From G965216695 sp965216695 (GTDB taxonomy: Bacteria; Pseudomonadota; Gammaproteobacteria; Pseudomonadales; Azotimanducaceae): DNA of 64,000 bases. The position numbers and the translations under genes are program-made. The stretch spans positions 3,162,001 to 3,226,000 of the forward strand of contig OZ244212.1 in NCBI GenBank assembly GCA_965216695.1, given 5' to 3'. The notes beneath the pieces are model-generated. The model made no database searches and was not told the DNA's origin. It worked only from the letters and a program-made list of their open reading frames with translations. Numbering within the stretch: position 1 is the stretch's first letter; every line of letters starts with the position of its first letter. This document shows, piece by piece, positions 25,416-34,705 of the stretch.

Positions 25416-26600
25416 ATGCCTATTCGTTACGCCCGTCGCGTACCCGAAATTGCCCCGTTCAAAGCCATGCAGATCATGGAGCGCGCCCGTGCCCTCGAGC
25501 GCGACGGAAAGCAGATCGTGCATCTCTCCGTGGGTGAGCCCGACTTCCCGACCGCGCCGACAATCGTGGACGCGGCCAGACGCGCGCTGGATGAAGGGCG
25601 CACAAGGTACACGGAGGCCATGGGCATCCCGGAACTGCGCGCACGGATCAGCCGTTATTACGCGGAATGGGCCGGTGTGGCTGTCGCACCGGAGCGGATT
25701 GCGGTAACGGTTGGGGCGAGCGGCGGCCTGATGCTGCTGTCTGCGCTACTTCTCGACGCTGGCGATACGTTGCTCGTCACGGATCCCGCGTACCCGTGCA
25801 ACGACGTCTTTGCCCGCGTCGTCGGTGCCGACGTGAGAGCGGTCCCGCTCAGCGCGGAACGCGGGCATCGGCTGGACCCGCAGACCATCGGGGACTACTG
25901 GTCCCCGAGAACCCGGGCCCTGCTGTTCGCGTCGCCGTCCAACCCGACCGGAGCCGTGGCGAGCCGGGAGGAACTCGAAGCGATATCAGACCACGTTGTG
26001 GACCTCAAGGGTGTGTTGATCGTCGATGAGATCTATCAGGGACTCGTCTATGCCGATCCCGGCTATCGCTCGGCGCTCGCCATCCGCGACGACGTATTCG
26101 TGCTGAACAGTTTCTCGAAGTATTTCGGGATGACCGGCTGGCGCCTGGGCTGGCTCGTGGTGCCGGAATCGGCCGAGGATGCGGTGCGCAAGCTTGCGCA
26201 GAACCTTTTCATTTCTGCACCCACGGTGGCCCAATACGCGGCACTTGCGGCCTTTGATGCGGATGCGATGGGGGTCCACGAGGCTCGACGGGAGCAGTTT
26301 CAAAACCGCCGTAACCTGTTGCAGGCTGGGTTGGAACGGCTGGGCTTGCGCATTCACGGTACGCCGGCGGGGGCCTTTTACCTCTATGCAGACATTCGCA
26401 ACACCGGGATGGATGGTGAGACATTTTGCTGGCGGCTACTCAACGATTACGGGGTGGCGGCAACGCCGGGCTCGGATTTCGGTACGCAGGACACCGCGCA
26501 CTTCGTGCGTTTCGCGTACACGCTGAACGAATCGGGAATCGCCGAGGCGCTGGCGCGCATCGAACGCGCGCTCGCAGACTGGCGGTGCGATGCGGTTTAA
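25416..26600 (+). CDS. PLP-dependent class I aminotransferase
   Basis: A 394-residue fold-type I aminotransferase. Visible: VGEPDF near the N terminus, YTEAMGIPELR, the ASPSNPTGA loop, IVDEIYQGL with the Asp that holds the pyridine nitrogen, SFSKYFGMTGWRLGW with the PLP Lys, and the C-terminal Arg in HFVRFAYT that binds the substrate carboxylate. It belongs to the aspartate/alanine aminotransferase-like group; substrate cannot be stated. ATG 25416 follows GGGAGG. It overlaps sfsA by 11 nt and is divergent from dksA. Confidence 0.88.
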   Translation: MPIRYARRVPEIAPFKAMQIMERARALERDGKQIVHLSVGEPDFPTAPTIVDAARRALDEGRTRYTEAMGIPELRARISRYYAEWAGVAVAPERIAVTVGASGGLMLLSALLLDAGDTLLVTDPAYPCNDVFARVVGADVRAVPLSAERGHRLDPQTIGDYWSPRTRALLFASPSNPTGAVASREELEAISDHVVDLKGVLIVDEIYQGLVYADPGYRSALAIRDDVFVLNSFSKYFGMTGWRLGWLVVPESAEDAVRKLAQNLFISAPTVAQYAALAAFDADAMGVHEARREQFQNRRNLLQAGLERLGLRIHGTPAGAFYLYADIRNTGMDGETFCWRLLNDYGVAATPGSDFGTQDTAHFVRFAYTLNESGIAEALARIERALADWRCDAV

Positions 26601-27297
26601 CCCGCCGCTACGTGCGGGACACCTGATCCGGCGGTACAAGCGATTCCTGGCGGATGTGGAGGTGGATGGCGAATGCGTCACGATGCACTGTCCGAATACG
26701 GGGTCGATGCAGGGCTGTGCGGATCCCGGAAGCGAAGTCTGGTTTTCCCACTCCGACAATCCTCGGCGCAAGTACGCACACACGCTGGAAGCGGTGTGCA
26801 CGCGCTCGGGTACGGTAGGTGTAAACACCGCGCTGGCAAACCGACTGGTCGCCGAAGCGCTCCACGGTGACGTTCTCGAACCGCTTAACGGCTACAGCGC
26901 GTGCACCCCGGAGGTTCCGGTACCCGACGAGAAAGGCCGTTTCGATTTCTCATTGAGCAATGACCGCCGGCGCCTGTGTTATGTAGAGGTGAAGAGTGTC
27001 ACGCTGCATGTTGGCGACGGCCTGGGCGCATTCCCGGATGCGGTGAGCGCTCGGGCGACGCGCCACGTCGAGGCATTGCAGCGGCGCACCGAAGCGGGGG
27101 AGCGGGCGGTGCTGCTGTTTTGCGTGCGGCACGACGGAGTTGCCGAAGTTACGGTTGCCGACGCGATCGACCCCGACTATGGCGCGGCGGTTCGGAGAGC
27201 CGTCGCAGCGGGTGTGGAAGTGCTGGCCTGTGCGGTGCATACGACGCGCACTCGGGCTCGGGTGACGAGCATGTTGCCCGTCACGGGAATCCTATGA
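26590..27297 (+). CDS. sfsA: SfsA family protein (sugar fermentation stimulation)
   Basis: A 235-residue protein with an N-terminal OB-like DNA-binding part (RRYKRFLADVEVDG, then CPNTGSM) and a PD-(D/E)XK nuclease-like core with RFDF and CYVEVKSVTL. In E. coli it was linked to maltose gene expression; the molecular role is unclear. ATG 26590 is inside the last codons of the aminotransferase gene, suggesting coupling. SfsA next to dksA-gluQ is common in the class. Confidence 0.9.
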   Translation: MRFNPPLRAGHLIRRYKRFLADVEVDGECVTMHCPNTGSMQGCADPGSEVWFSHSDNPRRKYAHTLEAVCTRSGTVGVNTALANRLVAEALHGDVLEPLNGYSACTPEVPVPDEKGRFDFSLSNDRRRLCYVEVKSVTLHVGDGLGAFPDAVSARATRHVEALQRRTEAGERAVLLFCVRHDGVAEVTVADAIDPDYGAAVRRAVAAGVEVLACAVHTTRTRARVTSMLPVTGIL

Positions 27298-27305
27298 ACA
27301 ATCCG

Positions 27306-28295
27306 TCAGTGCGAGAACGTTCGCAAAAGTTGGGCGTAGTCCTCTGGCTGGCGTAGGCGCGCCCCGTATGCCTGGACCAGGTGTCCGGCCGCATAGTTGG
27401 CGAAGCGTGCGGCGCTGGCGTGCTCGAGTTCGTGGGTCAGACCGTACAGACAGGCGCCCGCGTACATGTCTCCCGCGCCATTGGTGTCTACGGGCTTAAC
27501 GGGGAAACCGGCGACTTCGCGCTGGGTGTGACCGGTAACGTACATCGAACCGCGGGCACCGAGGGTAACGAACAGATGGCGGCCGATGTCCTTCAGCTCC
27601 TGAACGGCTACGTCCAGCCGGTCCGTGCCGGCAAAGTCCAGCGCCTCTTCTTCGTTGCAGAACAGAACGGTCACCCCGTTGCCAAGCATGCGTTCCAGGT
27701 TGTCCCGAAAGAAATTGATCATGCTGGGGTCGGACAGGGTCAGCGCGGTGGCAATCCCGTGTTCTTCAGCGTACTCGCGGCAACGGATCGCCGCCGCGAG
27801 CGCGGTTTCCGAAGAGCTGAGGTAGCCTTCCACGTACGCGTAACTGGCGGCGCGTATCGCCGCTTCGTCCAGTTCCGTAAGCCCGAGTTCGGTGGAGATA
27901 CCGAGGTAGGTGTTCATCGAACGCTCCGCGTCGGGTGTCACCAGTACCAGGCAGCGTCCGGATGTACCCTCGGGGCTGCGGGCATTGGCATTGGTGCGGA
28001 TACCTGCGGTGTTGAGATCGCTCAGAAAGTATGCGCCCACCTCGTCGTCAGCTACTTTGCAGGAGTAAAACGCCCGCCCGCCGAAACCCTGCACGGCGTA
28101 CATCGTGTTAGCCGCCGAGCCGCCACTCATCCGTTCGGGGCGCCTGCCCTCGAGTGAGTCGATCAGCGCCTGCATGCGCTCGTCGTCGACCAGTGTCATG
28201 TGACCCTTGTCGATGTGCTGGGACCGCAGGTAGCCGTCGTCCACCAGGTATTCCAGGTCTACGAGTGCGTTTCCAAGACCGTACACGTCGTACAT
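27306..28295 (-). CDS. PfkB-family carbohydrate/adenosine kinase
   Basis: A 329-residue ribokinase-fold kinase. The N-terminal GLGNALVDLEY, the GGSAANTMYAVQGFGG substrate loop, and the C-terminal DTNGAGDMYAGACLYG with the catalytic Asp are diagnostic. Similar proteins are annotated as adenosine kinase in many gammaproteobacteria; the substrate here is inferred only from that. The open frame extends upstream to 28511, but ATG 28295 is preceded by GGAG and starts the conserved sequence. It converges with sfsA (8 nt). Confidence 0.85.
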   Translation of the reverse strand: MYDVYGLGNALVDLEYLVDDGYLRSQHIDKGHMTLVDDERMQALIDSLEGRRPERMSGGSAANTMYAVQGFGGRAFYSCKVADDEVGAYFLSDLNTAGIRTNANARSPEGTSGRCLVLVTPDAERSMNTYLGISTELGLTELDEAAIRAASYAYVEGYLSSSETALAAAIRCREYAEEHGIATALTLSDPSMINFFRDNLERMLGNGVTVLFCNEEEALDFAGTDRLDVAVQELKDIGRHLFVTLGARGSMYVTGHTQREVAGFPVKPVDTNGAGDMYAGACLYGLTHELEHASAARFANYAAGHLVQAYGARLRQPEDYAQLLRTFSH

Positions 28296-28350
28296 GCCGT
28301 CTCCTGTTTGTTGCTGTTTGAGTTTTTCCGAGTGAGTTTGTAATCCGGGC

Positions 28351-29643
28351 TCAGGCGACGGCGGCAAATGCCGAGTCCGCGGCGTCCAGCGTCTGCCGGA
28401 TCTGTGCGTCCGTGTGTGCCAGCGATACAAAGCCTGCCTCGAACGCGGACGGAGCGAGATAGATGCCCGCGTCGAGCATGTGGTGAAAAAAAGCGTTGAA
28501 GCGGGCCACATCGCAGCGCTGGACGTCGTCGAAGTTGCGCACCGGCGCGTCGGTGAAAAACAAACCGAACATGCCGCAGACGTGGTTTACGGTGACTGGG
28601 ACGCCGTGACGGGCCGCCCGTTCCGCCAGCCCGCTCACGACCTGGTCGGTTTTTTGCTGCAGTGATTGGTAGGTGGTGCTGTCCAGACGGTTCAGCATCA
28701 CGAGCCCGGCGCTCACGGCTAACGGGTTTCCGGACAGCGTGCCGGCCTGGTAGACATTTCCGAGCGGCGCGATCGCGCCCATAATGTCTGCGCGGCCGCC
28801 GAATGCACCAACGGGCAATCCGCCGCCGATAATCTTACCGAGCGTCGTTAGGTCGGGGGTTACGCCAAACCGTTCCTGAGCGCCACCGGCGGCGAGCCGA
28901 AATCCGGTCATAACCTCGTCGAAAATCAGTACAGCGCCGTCGCGTTGGGTTTCGGAACGCAGCGCCTCGAGGAATCCTTCGACGGGAGGAACGCACCCCA
29001 TGTTGCCGGCCACCGGCTCGAGAATCACGCACGCGATCTGACCGCGAAAGCGTTCGAACGCGGCGGCCACCGCGCCCGCGTCGTTGAAGGGCAGCGTTAA
29101 CGTTTTCGCCGCGATATCGGCCGGCACGCCGGGGCTGTTGGGAATGCCGAGCGTCAGCACGCCGGAACCGGCGCTTACGAGCAGACTGTCCGAATGGCCG
29201 TGGTAGCAGCCCGTGAATTTCACGATCAGATCGCGACCTGTGAAGCCTCGGGCCAGGCGAATTGCCGACATGGTTGCTTCGGTTCCGGAGCTGACCATGC
29301 GTACGAGTTCGATCGACGGCACGAGTTCCACTACCCGCTCCGCCAGCTCAATCTCGAGTTCTGTGGGTGCGCCGAAGCCGAGCGCGCGACGTGCCTGTGC
29401 GACGACGGCCTCCACCACCTCGCCATCACCGTGACCGAATAGCATGGGTCCCCAAGAGGCGACGTAGTCGATGTAACGGTTGCCGTCGGCGTCCTCGAGC
29501 TCTGCGCCGTCGCCGCGCTCAAAAAAAACGGGCGTACCGCCAACGCCTTTGAAGGCACGGACGGGCGAGTTGACCCCGCCCGGGATTGTGCGCTGCGCTC
29601 GGTCGAAAAGTTCGCGGGAACGGGCATGGCGCGAATCTGTCAT
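28351..29643 (-). CDS. hemL: Glutamate-1-semialdehyde 2,1-aminomutase
   Basis: Makes 5-aminolevulinate from glutamate-1-semialdehyde in the C5 heme pathway. At 430 residues it has family length; GGVNSPVRAFKGVGG near the start, the FDEVMTGFR segment and LGKIIGGGLPVGAFGG with the PLP Lys are all present. The same strand carries hemJ 52 nt upstream, placing two tetrapyrrole genes together. Confidence 0.95.
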   Translation of the reverse strand: MTDSRHARSRELFDRAQRTIPGGVNSPVRAFKGVGGTPVFFERGDGAELEDADGNRYIDYVASWGPMLFGHGDGEVVEAVVAQARRALGFGAPTELEIELAERVVELVPSIELVRMVSSGTEATMSAIRLARGFTGRDLIVKFTGCYHGHSDSLLVSAGSGVLTLGIPNSPGVPADIAAKTLTLPFNDAGAVAAAFERFRGQIACVILEPVAGNMGCVPPVEGFLEALRSETQRDGAVLIFDEVMTGFRLAAGGAQERFGVTPDLTTLGKIIGGGLPVGAFGGRADIMGAIAPLGNVYQAGTLSGNPLAVSAGLVMLNRLDSTTYQSLQQKTDQVVSGLAERAARHGVPVTVNHVCGMFGLFFTDAPVRNFDDVQRCDVARFNAFFHHMLDAGIYLAPSAFEAGFVSLAHTDAQIRQTLDAADSAFAAVA

Positions 29644-29695
29644 TGGCGTGGCTGTCCTCTGGTTGGCATTGGTGGGTCGTTTGAACTAACAGGGC

Positions 29696-30127
29696 CTAGA
29701 ATGGTTTGACCACCGCGAGGATCATGATAGTGATCAAAGCGGCCGTAGGCAGTTCATTGACCTTGCGGAAGAAGGACTCATCCCTGGTGTTCGAATCGGT
29801 GGCGAAGCGCCGGACCGTGGCGCGGCAGAATTCGTGAAACCCTACCAGCAGGAAAACGATAACGAGTTTGACCCACAGCCACACTTGGGCTTGCAACGCT
29901 GACCAGTTCAGTACGGTCAGCAGGATACCGAGTCCTATAGTTCCCGCCATAGCCGGGATCATGATCACGTGCATCAGCTTGTGTTCCATGACCTTGAAAC
30001 GGGTGGTGCCGGCCTCGTCGGTGGTGGTGCTGTGGTACACGAACAGACGCGGCAGGTAGAACAGCCCCGCGAACCACGCCACGACGAATATCAGATGAAA
30101 AGCCTTGACCCACAGGTACCACTGCAT
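29696..30127 (-). CDS. hemJ: Protoporphyrinogen oxidase HemJ
   Basis: A small membrane protein (143 residues, about four helices) of the UPF0093/HemJ family, which oxidises protoporphyrinogen IX in bacteria lacking HemG or HemY. The N terminus WVKAFHLIFVVAWFAGLFYLPR in short form (WVKAFH, AGLFYLPRLFVYH) and the KLVIVFLL helix with its conserved Lys are characteristic. It abuts the ClC gene and precedes hemL, supporting the heme role. Confidence 0.88.
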   Translation of the reverse strand: MQWYLWVKAFHLIFVVAWFAGLFYLPRLFVYHSTTTDEAGTTRFKVMEHKLMHVIMIPAMAGTIGLGILLTVLNWSALQAQVWLWVKLVIVFLLVGFHEFCRATVRRFATDSNTRDESFFRKVNELPTAALITIMILAVVKPF

Positions 30128-30129
30128 GG

Positions 30130-31869
30130 CTACACCTCACGAAAGTTGTTGATTGCATCCTGGGTGACCACGCCGAGCACCGGCGCAATCAGCGGCGCGG
30201 ATGTGCGTCGGACCAGCAGCGCTTCCGCGCCGGAACGGTTGAGCAGTTCCTGCGCTTCGTGGATGGTCGCACGGGAGTCGATGCTGACGACGTCCATGCG
30301 CATTCCGGGAAGGGCGAGCAGATTGATCGGTTCCTCCGCATCCGGAGGGTCGTCGCCGTCTTCGCCTTCCTTGAGATAGGCCATCAGGTCTGCCGCCTTC
30401 AGGATTGTCTTGATCGCCCCGGGCTCCGTCTCGATGAGCACCCATAGCGGCTGGCCCTCCAGAACTTTGGACGCCTGTTCCACGGTCTGGTCCGGGTTGG
30501 CGCGGACAATATGGCGTTCCATGATCGAGAGCACGGCGGCGCGCTGCAGATGCAGGGCAACCGGATTGGGCGGGTACTGCAAACCCATCGTCTTCAGCGT
30601 GCTGATATAGATGCTTTTCTGCCGGAACAATTCACTCGTCACCAGGGTGGCGACCGCAATGATCAGCATGGCCGGCAGGATGATGTTGGGGTTTGCGGTG
30701 AGTTCCAGCACGGCCATCAGCGCCGCTAGCGGGGCCTGCAGCGTGGCCGCCATCATTGCGCACATGCCGAGCATCACGTATAGGCCGACGGAAATCTCCA
30801 CGGGAGGGCCGTAAAGTTGGGCGAGCGCCCCGAGGACGCCGCCAACGCATGCCCCGATCATCAATGTCGGTCCAATCAGACCGAGCGGTAGACCGAGACC
30901 GGTTGTTGCGGCGCTGGTGACGAGCTTGAACGCTACGATGAACAGCAGTGCCTGCCACGCGATGTCCCCGCTGATCGCAAAGTTTACGGTATCGTAGCCA
31001 ACACCCATCACCTGAGGGACGTACCAGGCGGCGCCTCCGGTGATCACACCGGCCAGCGTGGCACGCATCCAGAAAGGCCAGTGGGATAGCCGGGTGAACT
31101 GCTGGACCAGCACAATGAACGCGGCCGCGAGACTGCCGATCACCAGGCCGCCCAGCGCTATGTACGGCAGTTCCAGCAGGGTTGCGAGATCCTGGTCGAC
31201 AACGCTGAACACCGGCTCGTTGCCAAGTAGGTACTGGGTCAGAATCGTGGATGACACCGCGGCCACGATGACGGGCAGGAAGCTGGAGATCGTGTACTCC
31301 ATCATTACCACTTCCATCGCGAAGATCACGCCGGCCATTGGCGTATTGAATGAGCTTGCGATGGCGGCGGCGGTGCCACAGGCGACCAGCGTGCGAATGC
31401 TGTTGTTCGGCAACGCGAAACCCTGACCCAGCAGGCTTGCGGTAGCTGCGCCCAGATGCACCGCCGGTCCCTCGCGGCCTCCGGATTGTCCGGATATCAG
31501 CGCGAGGATGCCGCCGAAGAACTGGATCATTGCCGACTTCAGCGTCAGATAACCCTGGTGACGGCTCAACCGTTCCATCACGTGCACCACCCCAAGCCGG
31601 CGTTCCTGCGCCGGAAACCGGTTCAGCAGCACGCCGATCAGCAACGCGCCGCCGGCGGCAAGCGCGAACCGCGTGTCCTGGGAGAGGGTTTCGAACGATT
31701 CACTGGTGGCGGATGCGCCGCCCGACGTCAGGTACATCTGCGTGATGATCTCGACGGCCACGCGGAAAATCAGCACGACGGTTCCTGTCAGAACGCCGGT
31801 AATTACCGCGATCAGCACCAGTTGCGGCAGCGCTTCCACGTTGGCGAGCTGGCGGCGGAAAAAGTCCAT
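30130..31869 (-). CDS. ClC-family chloride channel with CBS domains
   Basis: From ATG 31869 a 579-residue protein with about 10-12 membrane helices and C-terminal CBS-like sequence (about 470-579). GREGP carries the gating Glu. Two residues that define exchangers differ: the first selectivity motif GSGIP reads RLGVV, and the internal proton Glu after AMEV is Val where E. coli ClcA has Glu203. This favours a passive channel over a Cl-/H+ antiporter. An open frame continues upstream to 32058 with no family-like sequence. It ends 2 nt before hemJ on the same strand. Confidence 0.85.
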   Translation of the reverse strand: MDFFRRQLANVEALPQLVLIAVITGVLTGTVVLIFRVAVEIITQMYLTSGGASATSESFETLSQDTRFALAAGGALLIGVLLNRFPAQERRLGVVHVMERLSRHQGYLTLKSAMIQFFGGILALISGQSGGREGPAVHLGAATASLLGQGFALPNNSIRTLVACGTAAAIASSFNTPMAGVIFAMEVVMMEYTISSFLPVIVAAVSSTILTQYLLGNEPVFSVVDQDLATLLELPYIALGGLVIGSLAAAFIVLVQQFTRLSHWPFWMRATLAGVITGGAAWYVPQVMGVGYDTVNFAISGDIAWQALLFIVAFKLVTSAATTGLGLPLGLIGPTLMIGACVGGVLGALAQLYGPPVEISVGLYVMLGMCAMMAATLQAPLAALMAVLELTANPNIILPAMLIIAVATLVTSELFRQKSIYISTLKTMGLQYPPNPVALHLQRAAVLSIMERHIVRANPDQTVEQASKVLEGQPLWVLIETEPGAIKTILKAADLMAYLKEGEDGDDPPDAEEPINLLALPGMRMDVVSIDSRATIHEAQELLNRSGAEALLVRRTSAPLIAPVLGVVTQDAINNFREV

Positions 31870-32010
31870 CCGCAGGGTTTGAGGTATCTTCAGGGCCAAA
31901 ATCGGGTTTTCCGCGTTCGCGCAGTGTTGCGCGGGGTCCAAAGCCCGCAGCGCACCTTTCGTGTAGATTGGGGTTGGCGGGCTAGTATACGCACCGGACG
32001 ACGAGGGAGC

Positions 32011-32736
32011 ATGAATCGCAGCCGTGCCACTGGCGAACATTACCGGTTGGTTACGCATCGGCCCTGGCAGGTTTGGCTTCGGCGTGGGCTGATGGGTGCG
32101 GCGGCTGTCGCGCTTTGTGTTGTCGCCTTCTTGGGGGGGCGACGCGTTGCCGACGTCGATCTGACCTACATGAACGCGTTGCGCACCATTAACGAAGCCA
32201 GCGAAGAACGGTTGCGGGTACTCAACGCCCGCCTGGTGGACGCTGATTTACGCAATCGGGTGCACGACGAGGTAACCCAGCGGCTCCAGAACGATGTGAA
32301 GTCATTCCGCGATCGGATCGCCGCGCTGGAAGAAGAAGTCGCCTTCTACCAGGCGTTGATGGCGCCTTCATCGGTCAAACAGGGGCTGCAGATCGCCGAG
32401 TTTCAGGTGTCGGCAGGCCGGGGTCGCGGTGAATTCGAATTTGAGATTCTGCTCACGCAGGTTGCCCAACAGCGTTCCTGGATCTCGGGAGACGTGGAAA
32501 TGACGCTGCAGGGCCTTTCGGAGGGGGGCGCAGAACAAGTGCTGTCTCTCACAGACATATCAGATGCCGACCCATATCCTCTGCCTTACCGGTTCCGCTA
32601 CTTCCAGGATCTGTCCGGAACGATGCGGCTGCCGGCGGGTTTCGAACCCCGGTCGGTAACGATTCGGGCGAAGGCGCAGAAGGGTCGCGACGCCGCCCAC
32701 GAAAGGATATTTGAGTGGGCGGTTCAGGCAAGCTAG
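32011..32736 (+). CDS. Inner-membrane coiled-coil protein (DUF6776-like)
   Basis: A 241-residue protein with a cytoplasmic N terminus, one transmembrane helix (about 27-44), a coiled coil (about 50-110, rich in Arg/Glu/Leu) and a C-terminal beta-rich domain. Genes of this layout occur before bactofilin and erpA in gammaproteobacteria. The function is not known to me. ATG 32011 follows GAGGGA; the longer open frame from 31456 lies over the ClC gene and is not coding. Confidence 0.7.
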   Translation: MNRSRATGEHYRLVTHRPWQVWLRRGLMGAAAVALCVVAFLGGRRVADVDLTYMNALRTINEASEERLRVLNARLVDADLRNRVHDEVTQRLQNDVKSFRDRIAALEEEVAFYQALMAPSSVKQGLQIAEFQVSAGRGRGEFEFEILLTQVAQQRSWISGDVEMTLQGLSEGGAEQVLSLTDISDADPYPLPYRFRYFQDLSGTMRLPAGFEPRSVTIRAKAQKGRDAAHERIFEWAVQAS

Positions 32737-32751
32737 ATTAGGCAGTAAGAC

Positions 32752-33192
32752 ATGAGAAGGCGGGACAAGGACAAAATGGCGAAGCCCAAGGTGGAAAAGG
32801 GTGTGACCTTGGTTGCGGCCAATACCGTGATCGTGGGGAGCGTGCAGTTCAACGACCAGCTGTTCGTGAACGGACGGGTGGAAGGCAATGTCCTTGCCGA
32901 CAACGACTCGGGCGCAACGGTCGTCATCAGTGAAGAAGGAACGGTTGCCGGCGAAATTCGCGTCCCGAACGTGGTGATCAACGGCCGGATCGAAGGCGAC
33001 GTGTACGCCAGCGAAAAAGTAGAACTGGCAGAGCGTGCCCAGGTCAAAGGCAACGTGTACTACAAACTCATAGAAATGCAGCTCGGTGCGATGGTCGATG
33101 GACACATGGTGCACCAGGATCGCGCGACTGCGCCGGGTGAAAGCGGCGAAGTGCACGAATTCAAAGTGGAAGGCGGCCAGGCTGCCGACTAA
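32752..33192 (+). CDS. Bactofilin family protein
   Basis: A 146-residue polymer-forming cytoskeletal protein. The central region (about 20-115) has the short repeating VxGxVxGxV pattern of a bactofilin beta-helix (VNGRVEGNV, VAGEIRVPNVVINGRIEGDV in parts). Bactofilins form filaments that place peptidoglycan enzymes or polar complexes. The start could be ATG 32752 or, 24 nt on, ATG 32776 after AAGGA. It lies 15 nt after the coiled-coil gene and 6 nt before erpA, so the three are probably one operon. Confidence 0.85.
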   Translation: MRRRDKDKMAKPKVEKGVTLVAANTVIVGSVQFNDQLFVNGRVEGNVLADNDSGATVVISEEGTVAGEIRVPNVVINGRIEGDVYASEKVELAERAQVKGNVYYKLIEMQLGAMVDGHMVHQDRATAPGESGEVHEFKVEGGQAAD

Positions 33193-33198
33193 CGGATC

Positions 33199-33534
33199 AT
33201 GCACTCCGACATTTCACTTTCCAGCGGTGCGGCCAGTAAGGTCCTGGGACTGATTGAGTCCGAAGGCGAGACCGATCTGAAACTCCGGGTATTCATTACC
33301 GGTGGCGGCTGCAATGGCTTCTCGTACGGCTTCACCTTCGATACTGCGGCCGCGGACGACGACGCGGTGATTGAAAGCGGCGGGGTGACGCTGCTGGTGG
33401 ATGCAATGAGCTACCAGTATCTGATGGGCGCCGAGATCGACTATCAGGAAAACCTGCAGGGCGCGCAATTCGTGGTAACGAATCCGAACGCCAGCGCTAC
33501 CTGCGGCTGCGGCAACTCGTTCGCGATCGCGTAG
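33199..33534 (+). CDS. erpA: Iron-sulfur cluster insertion protein ErpA
   Basis: A-type Fe-S carrier (111 residues; E. coli 114) that delivers clusters to isoprenoid and respiratory enzymes. The three cluster-binding Cys lie in GGGCNGF and the C-terminal CGCGNSF. Next to anmK as in Pseudomonas. The stop codon is the first of three copies of a 12-bp direct repeat. Confidence 0.94.
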   Translation: MHSDISLSSGAASKVLGLIESEGETDLKLRVFITGGGCNGFSYGFTFDTAAADDDAVIESGGVTLLVDAMSYQYLMGAEIDYQENLQGAQFVVTNPNASATCGCGNSFAIA

Positions 33535-33560
33535 AAGATCGCGTAGAAGATCGTGTAGAC
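33525..33560 (+). repeat. 12-bp tandem repeat over the erpA stop
   Basis: Three tandem copies of GATCGCGTAGAA; the third has two changes. The TAG in copy 1 is the erpA stop, so each copy repeats the stop codon in the same phase. A GC-rich stem (TGGCC/GGCC) without a T run follows before anmK, which converges on this spot. Confidence 0.8.
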
Positions 33561-33601
33561 GCCTGGCCCGCAAGGCCGGGCAGTCGAATCCCACAACTGA
33601 T

Positions 33602-34705
33602 CTACGCTGGAATAATGCTGCCCAGTATCCGATAGCCGCGTGCGCCCGTCACGGCAGGTTCGTTTCCCGACAAGTGTGCGAGCGTTCGTGCGGCCAACCA
33701 CGCAAACGCAGCGGCCTCGACGGCGTCGCCGTCGAAGCCCCACTCGTCGGTAGTCGTGATTGCGGCCTTATCGCCGTTGCGGCGGAGGCGGGCGAGGAGG
33801 TCGGCGTTGTGTCGACCGCCACCACAAATCACCAACTCGCCAACATCGGGCAGGAACGTGCGGACCGCGTCGCAGATGGTCTGCGCGGTGAATTCCGCAA
33901 GCGTGGCTTGAACGTCGGCAGTATTTGGGGGTCGGTCGAGGTGCGCCAGCGCCCTATGGAGATAGGCCAGGTTGTAGACCTCCTTACCTGTGCTTTTGGG
34001 CGGGGGACGCTGCAAGTAAGGATCGCGCAGCAGGTGCGCCAGGAGTTCGGGCACTACGCTGCCAGTCGCGGCCCACTGGCCGTTTGCATCGTACGGTTCA
34101 TGTTTGTGCTCGGCGACCCAGGCATCCATCAGCGCGTTGCCCGGACCGGTGTCGAAACCTTCGGGCGCGCAGTTGTTGCGCAGCAGGGTGACGTTGCCGA
34201 TGCCGCCGATGTTCACGACGGCGCGGTCGGCATCATCGACGGGAAACAACGCGGCGTGAAACGGCGGTACCAGGGGCGCACCTTCGCCACCGGCCGCAAT
34301 GTCCCTGCGGCGAAAGTCCGCGACGGTGGTAATGCCCGTACGCTCCGCAATCCGGTAGGGGTCGCCGATTTGAACAGTGAACGGTCGAGCGCGTTCCGGC
34401 CGGTGGCGTATGGTCTGGCCGTGGCTGCCGATAGCGCGGATATTTGCAGGCGCGGTACCGGTATCGCTCAGGAATCTGAGAATCGCGTCGGCGCAAAACT
34501 CGCCAAACCACGCATCTGCGTCCGCAACTCTGTCCAATGGGTCGCCAACCGCTTGAGCCAGTTCGGTCAGCGTGGTGCTCAGATCGGAGGGGATCGCTAT
34601 CGTGTCGTGGTGATGGAAGCGGATGGGGCCATCGACAGAGATCAGCGCAAGATCCAGGCCATCCATGCTGGTCCCGGAGATGGTTCCGAGATACAGGTCG
34701 GTCAT
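33602..34705 (-). CDS. anmK: Anhydro-N-acetylmuramic acid kinase
   Basis: Phosphorylates and opens 1,6-anhydroMurNAc recovered from peptidoglycan turnover to give MurNAc-6-phosphate. The 367-residue protein has the ASKHA fold: GTISGTSMDGLD at the N terminus, SHGQTIRH, the NIGGIGNVTLL strand, FDTGPGNALMD and GGGRHN. It overlaps the end of the M23 peptidase gene by 4 nt, coupling cell-wall cleavage and recycling genes as in Pseudomonas. Confidence 0.94.
   Translation of the reverse strand: MTDLYLGTISGTSMDGLDLALISVDGPIRFHHHDTIAIPSDLSTTLTELAQAVGDPLDRVADADAWFGEFCADAILRFLSDTGTAPANIRAIGSHGQTIRHRPERARPFTVQIGDPYRIAERTGITTVADFRRRDIAAGGEGAPLVPPFHAALFPVDDADRAVVNIGGIGNVTLLRNNCAPEGFDTGPGNALMDAWVAEHKHEPYDANGQWAATGSVVPELLAHLLRDPYLQRPPPKSTGKEVYNLAYLHRALAHLDRPPNTADVQATLAEFTAQTICDAVRTFLPDVGELVICGGGRHNADLLARLRRNGDKAAITTTDEWGFDGDAVEAAAFAWLAARTLAHLSGNEPAVTGARGYRILGSIIPA

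Noticed and set aside
32011..32736. Longer start at 31456 for the coiled-coil membrane protein
   Set aside because: The extension overlaps the ClC gene in antisense and is low-complexity; ATG 32011 has a good ribosome binding site.
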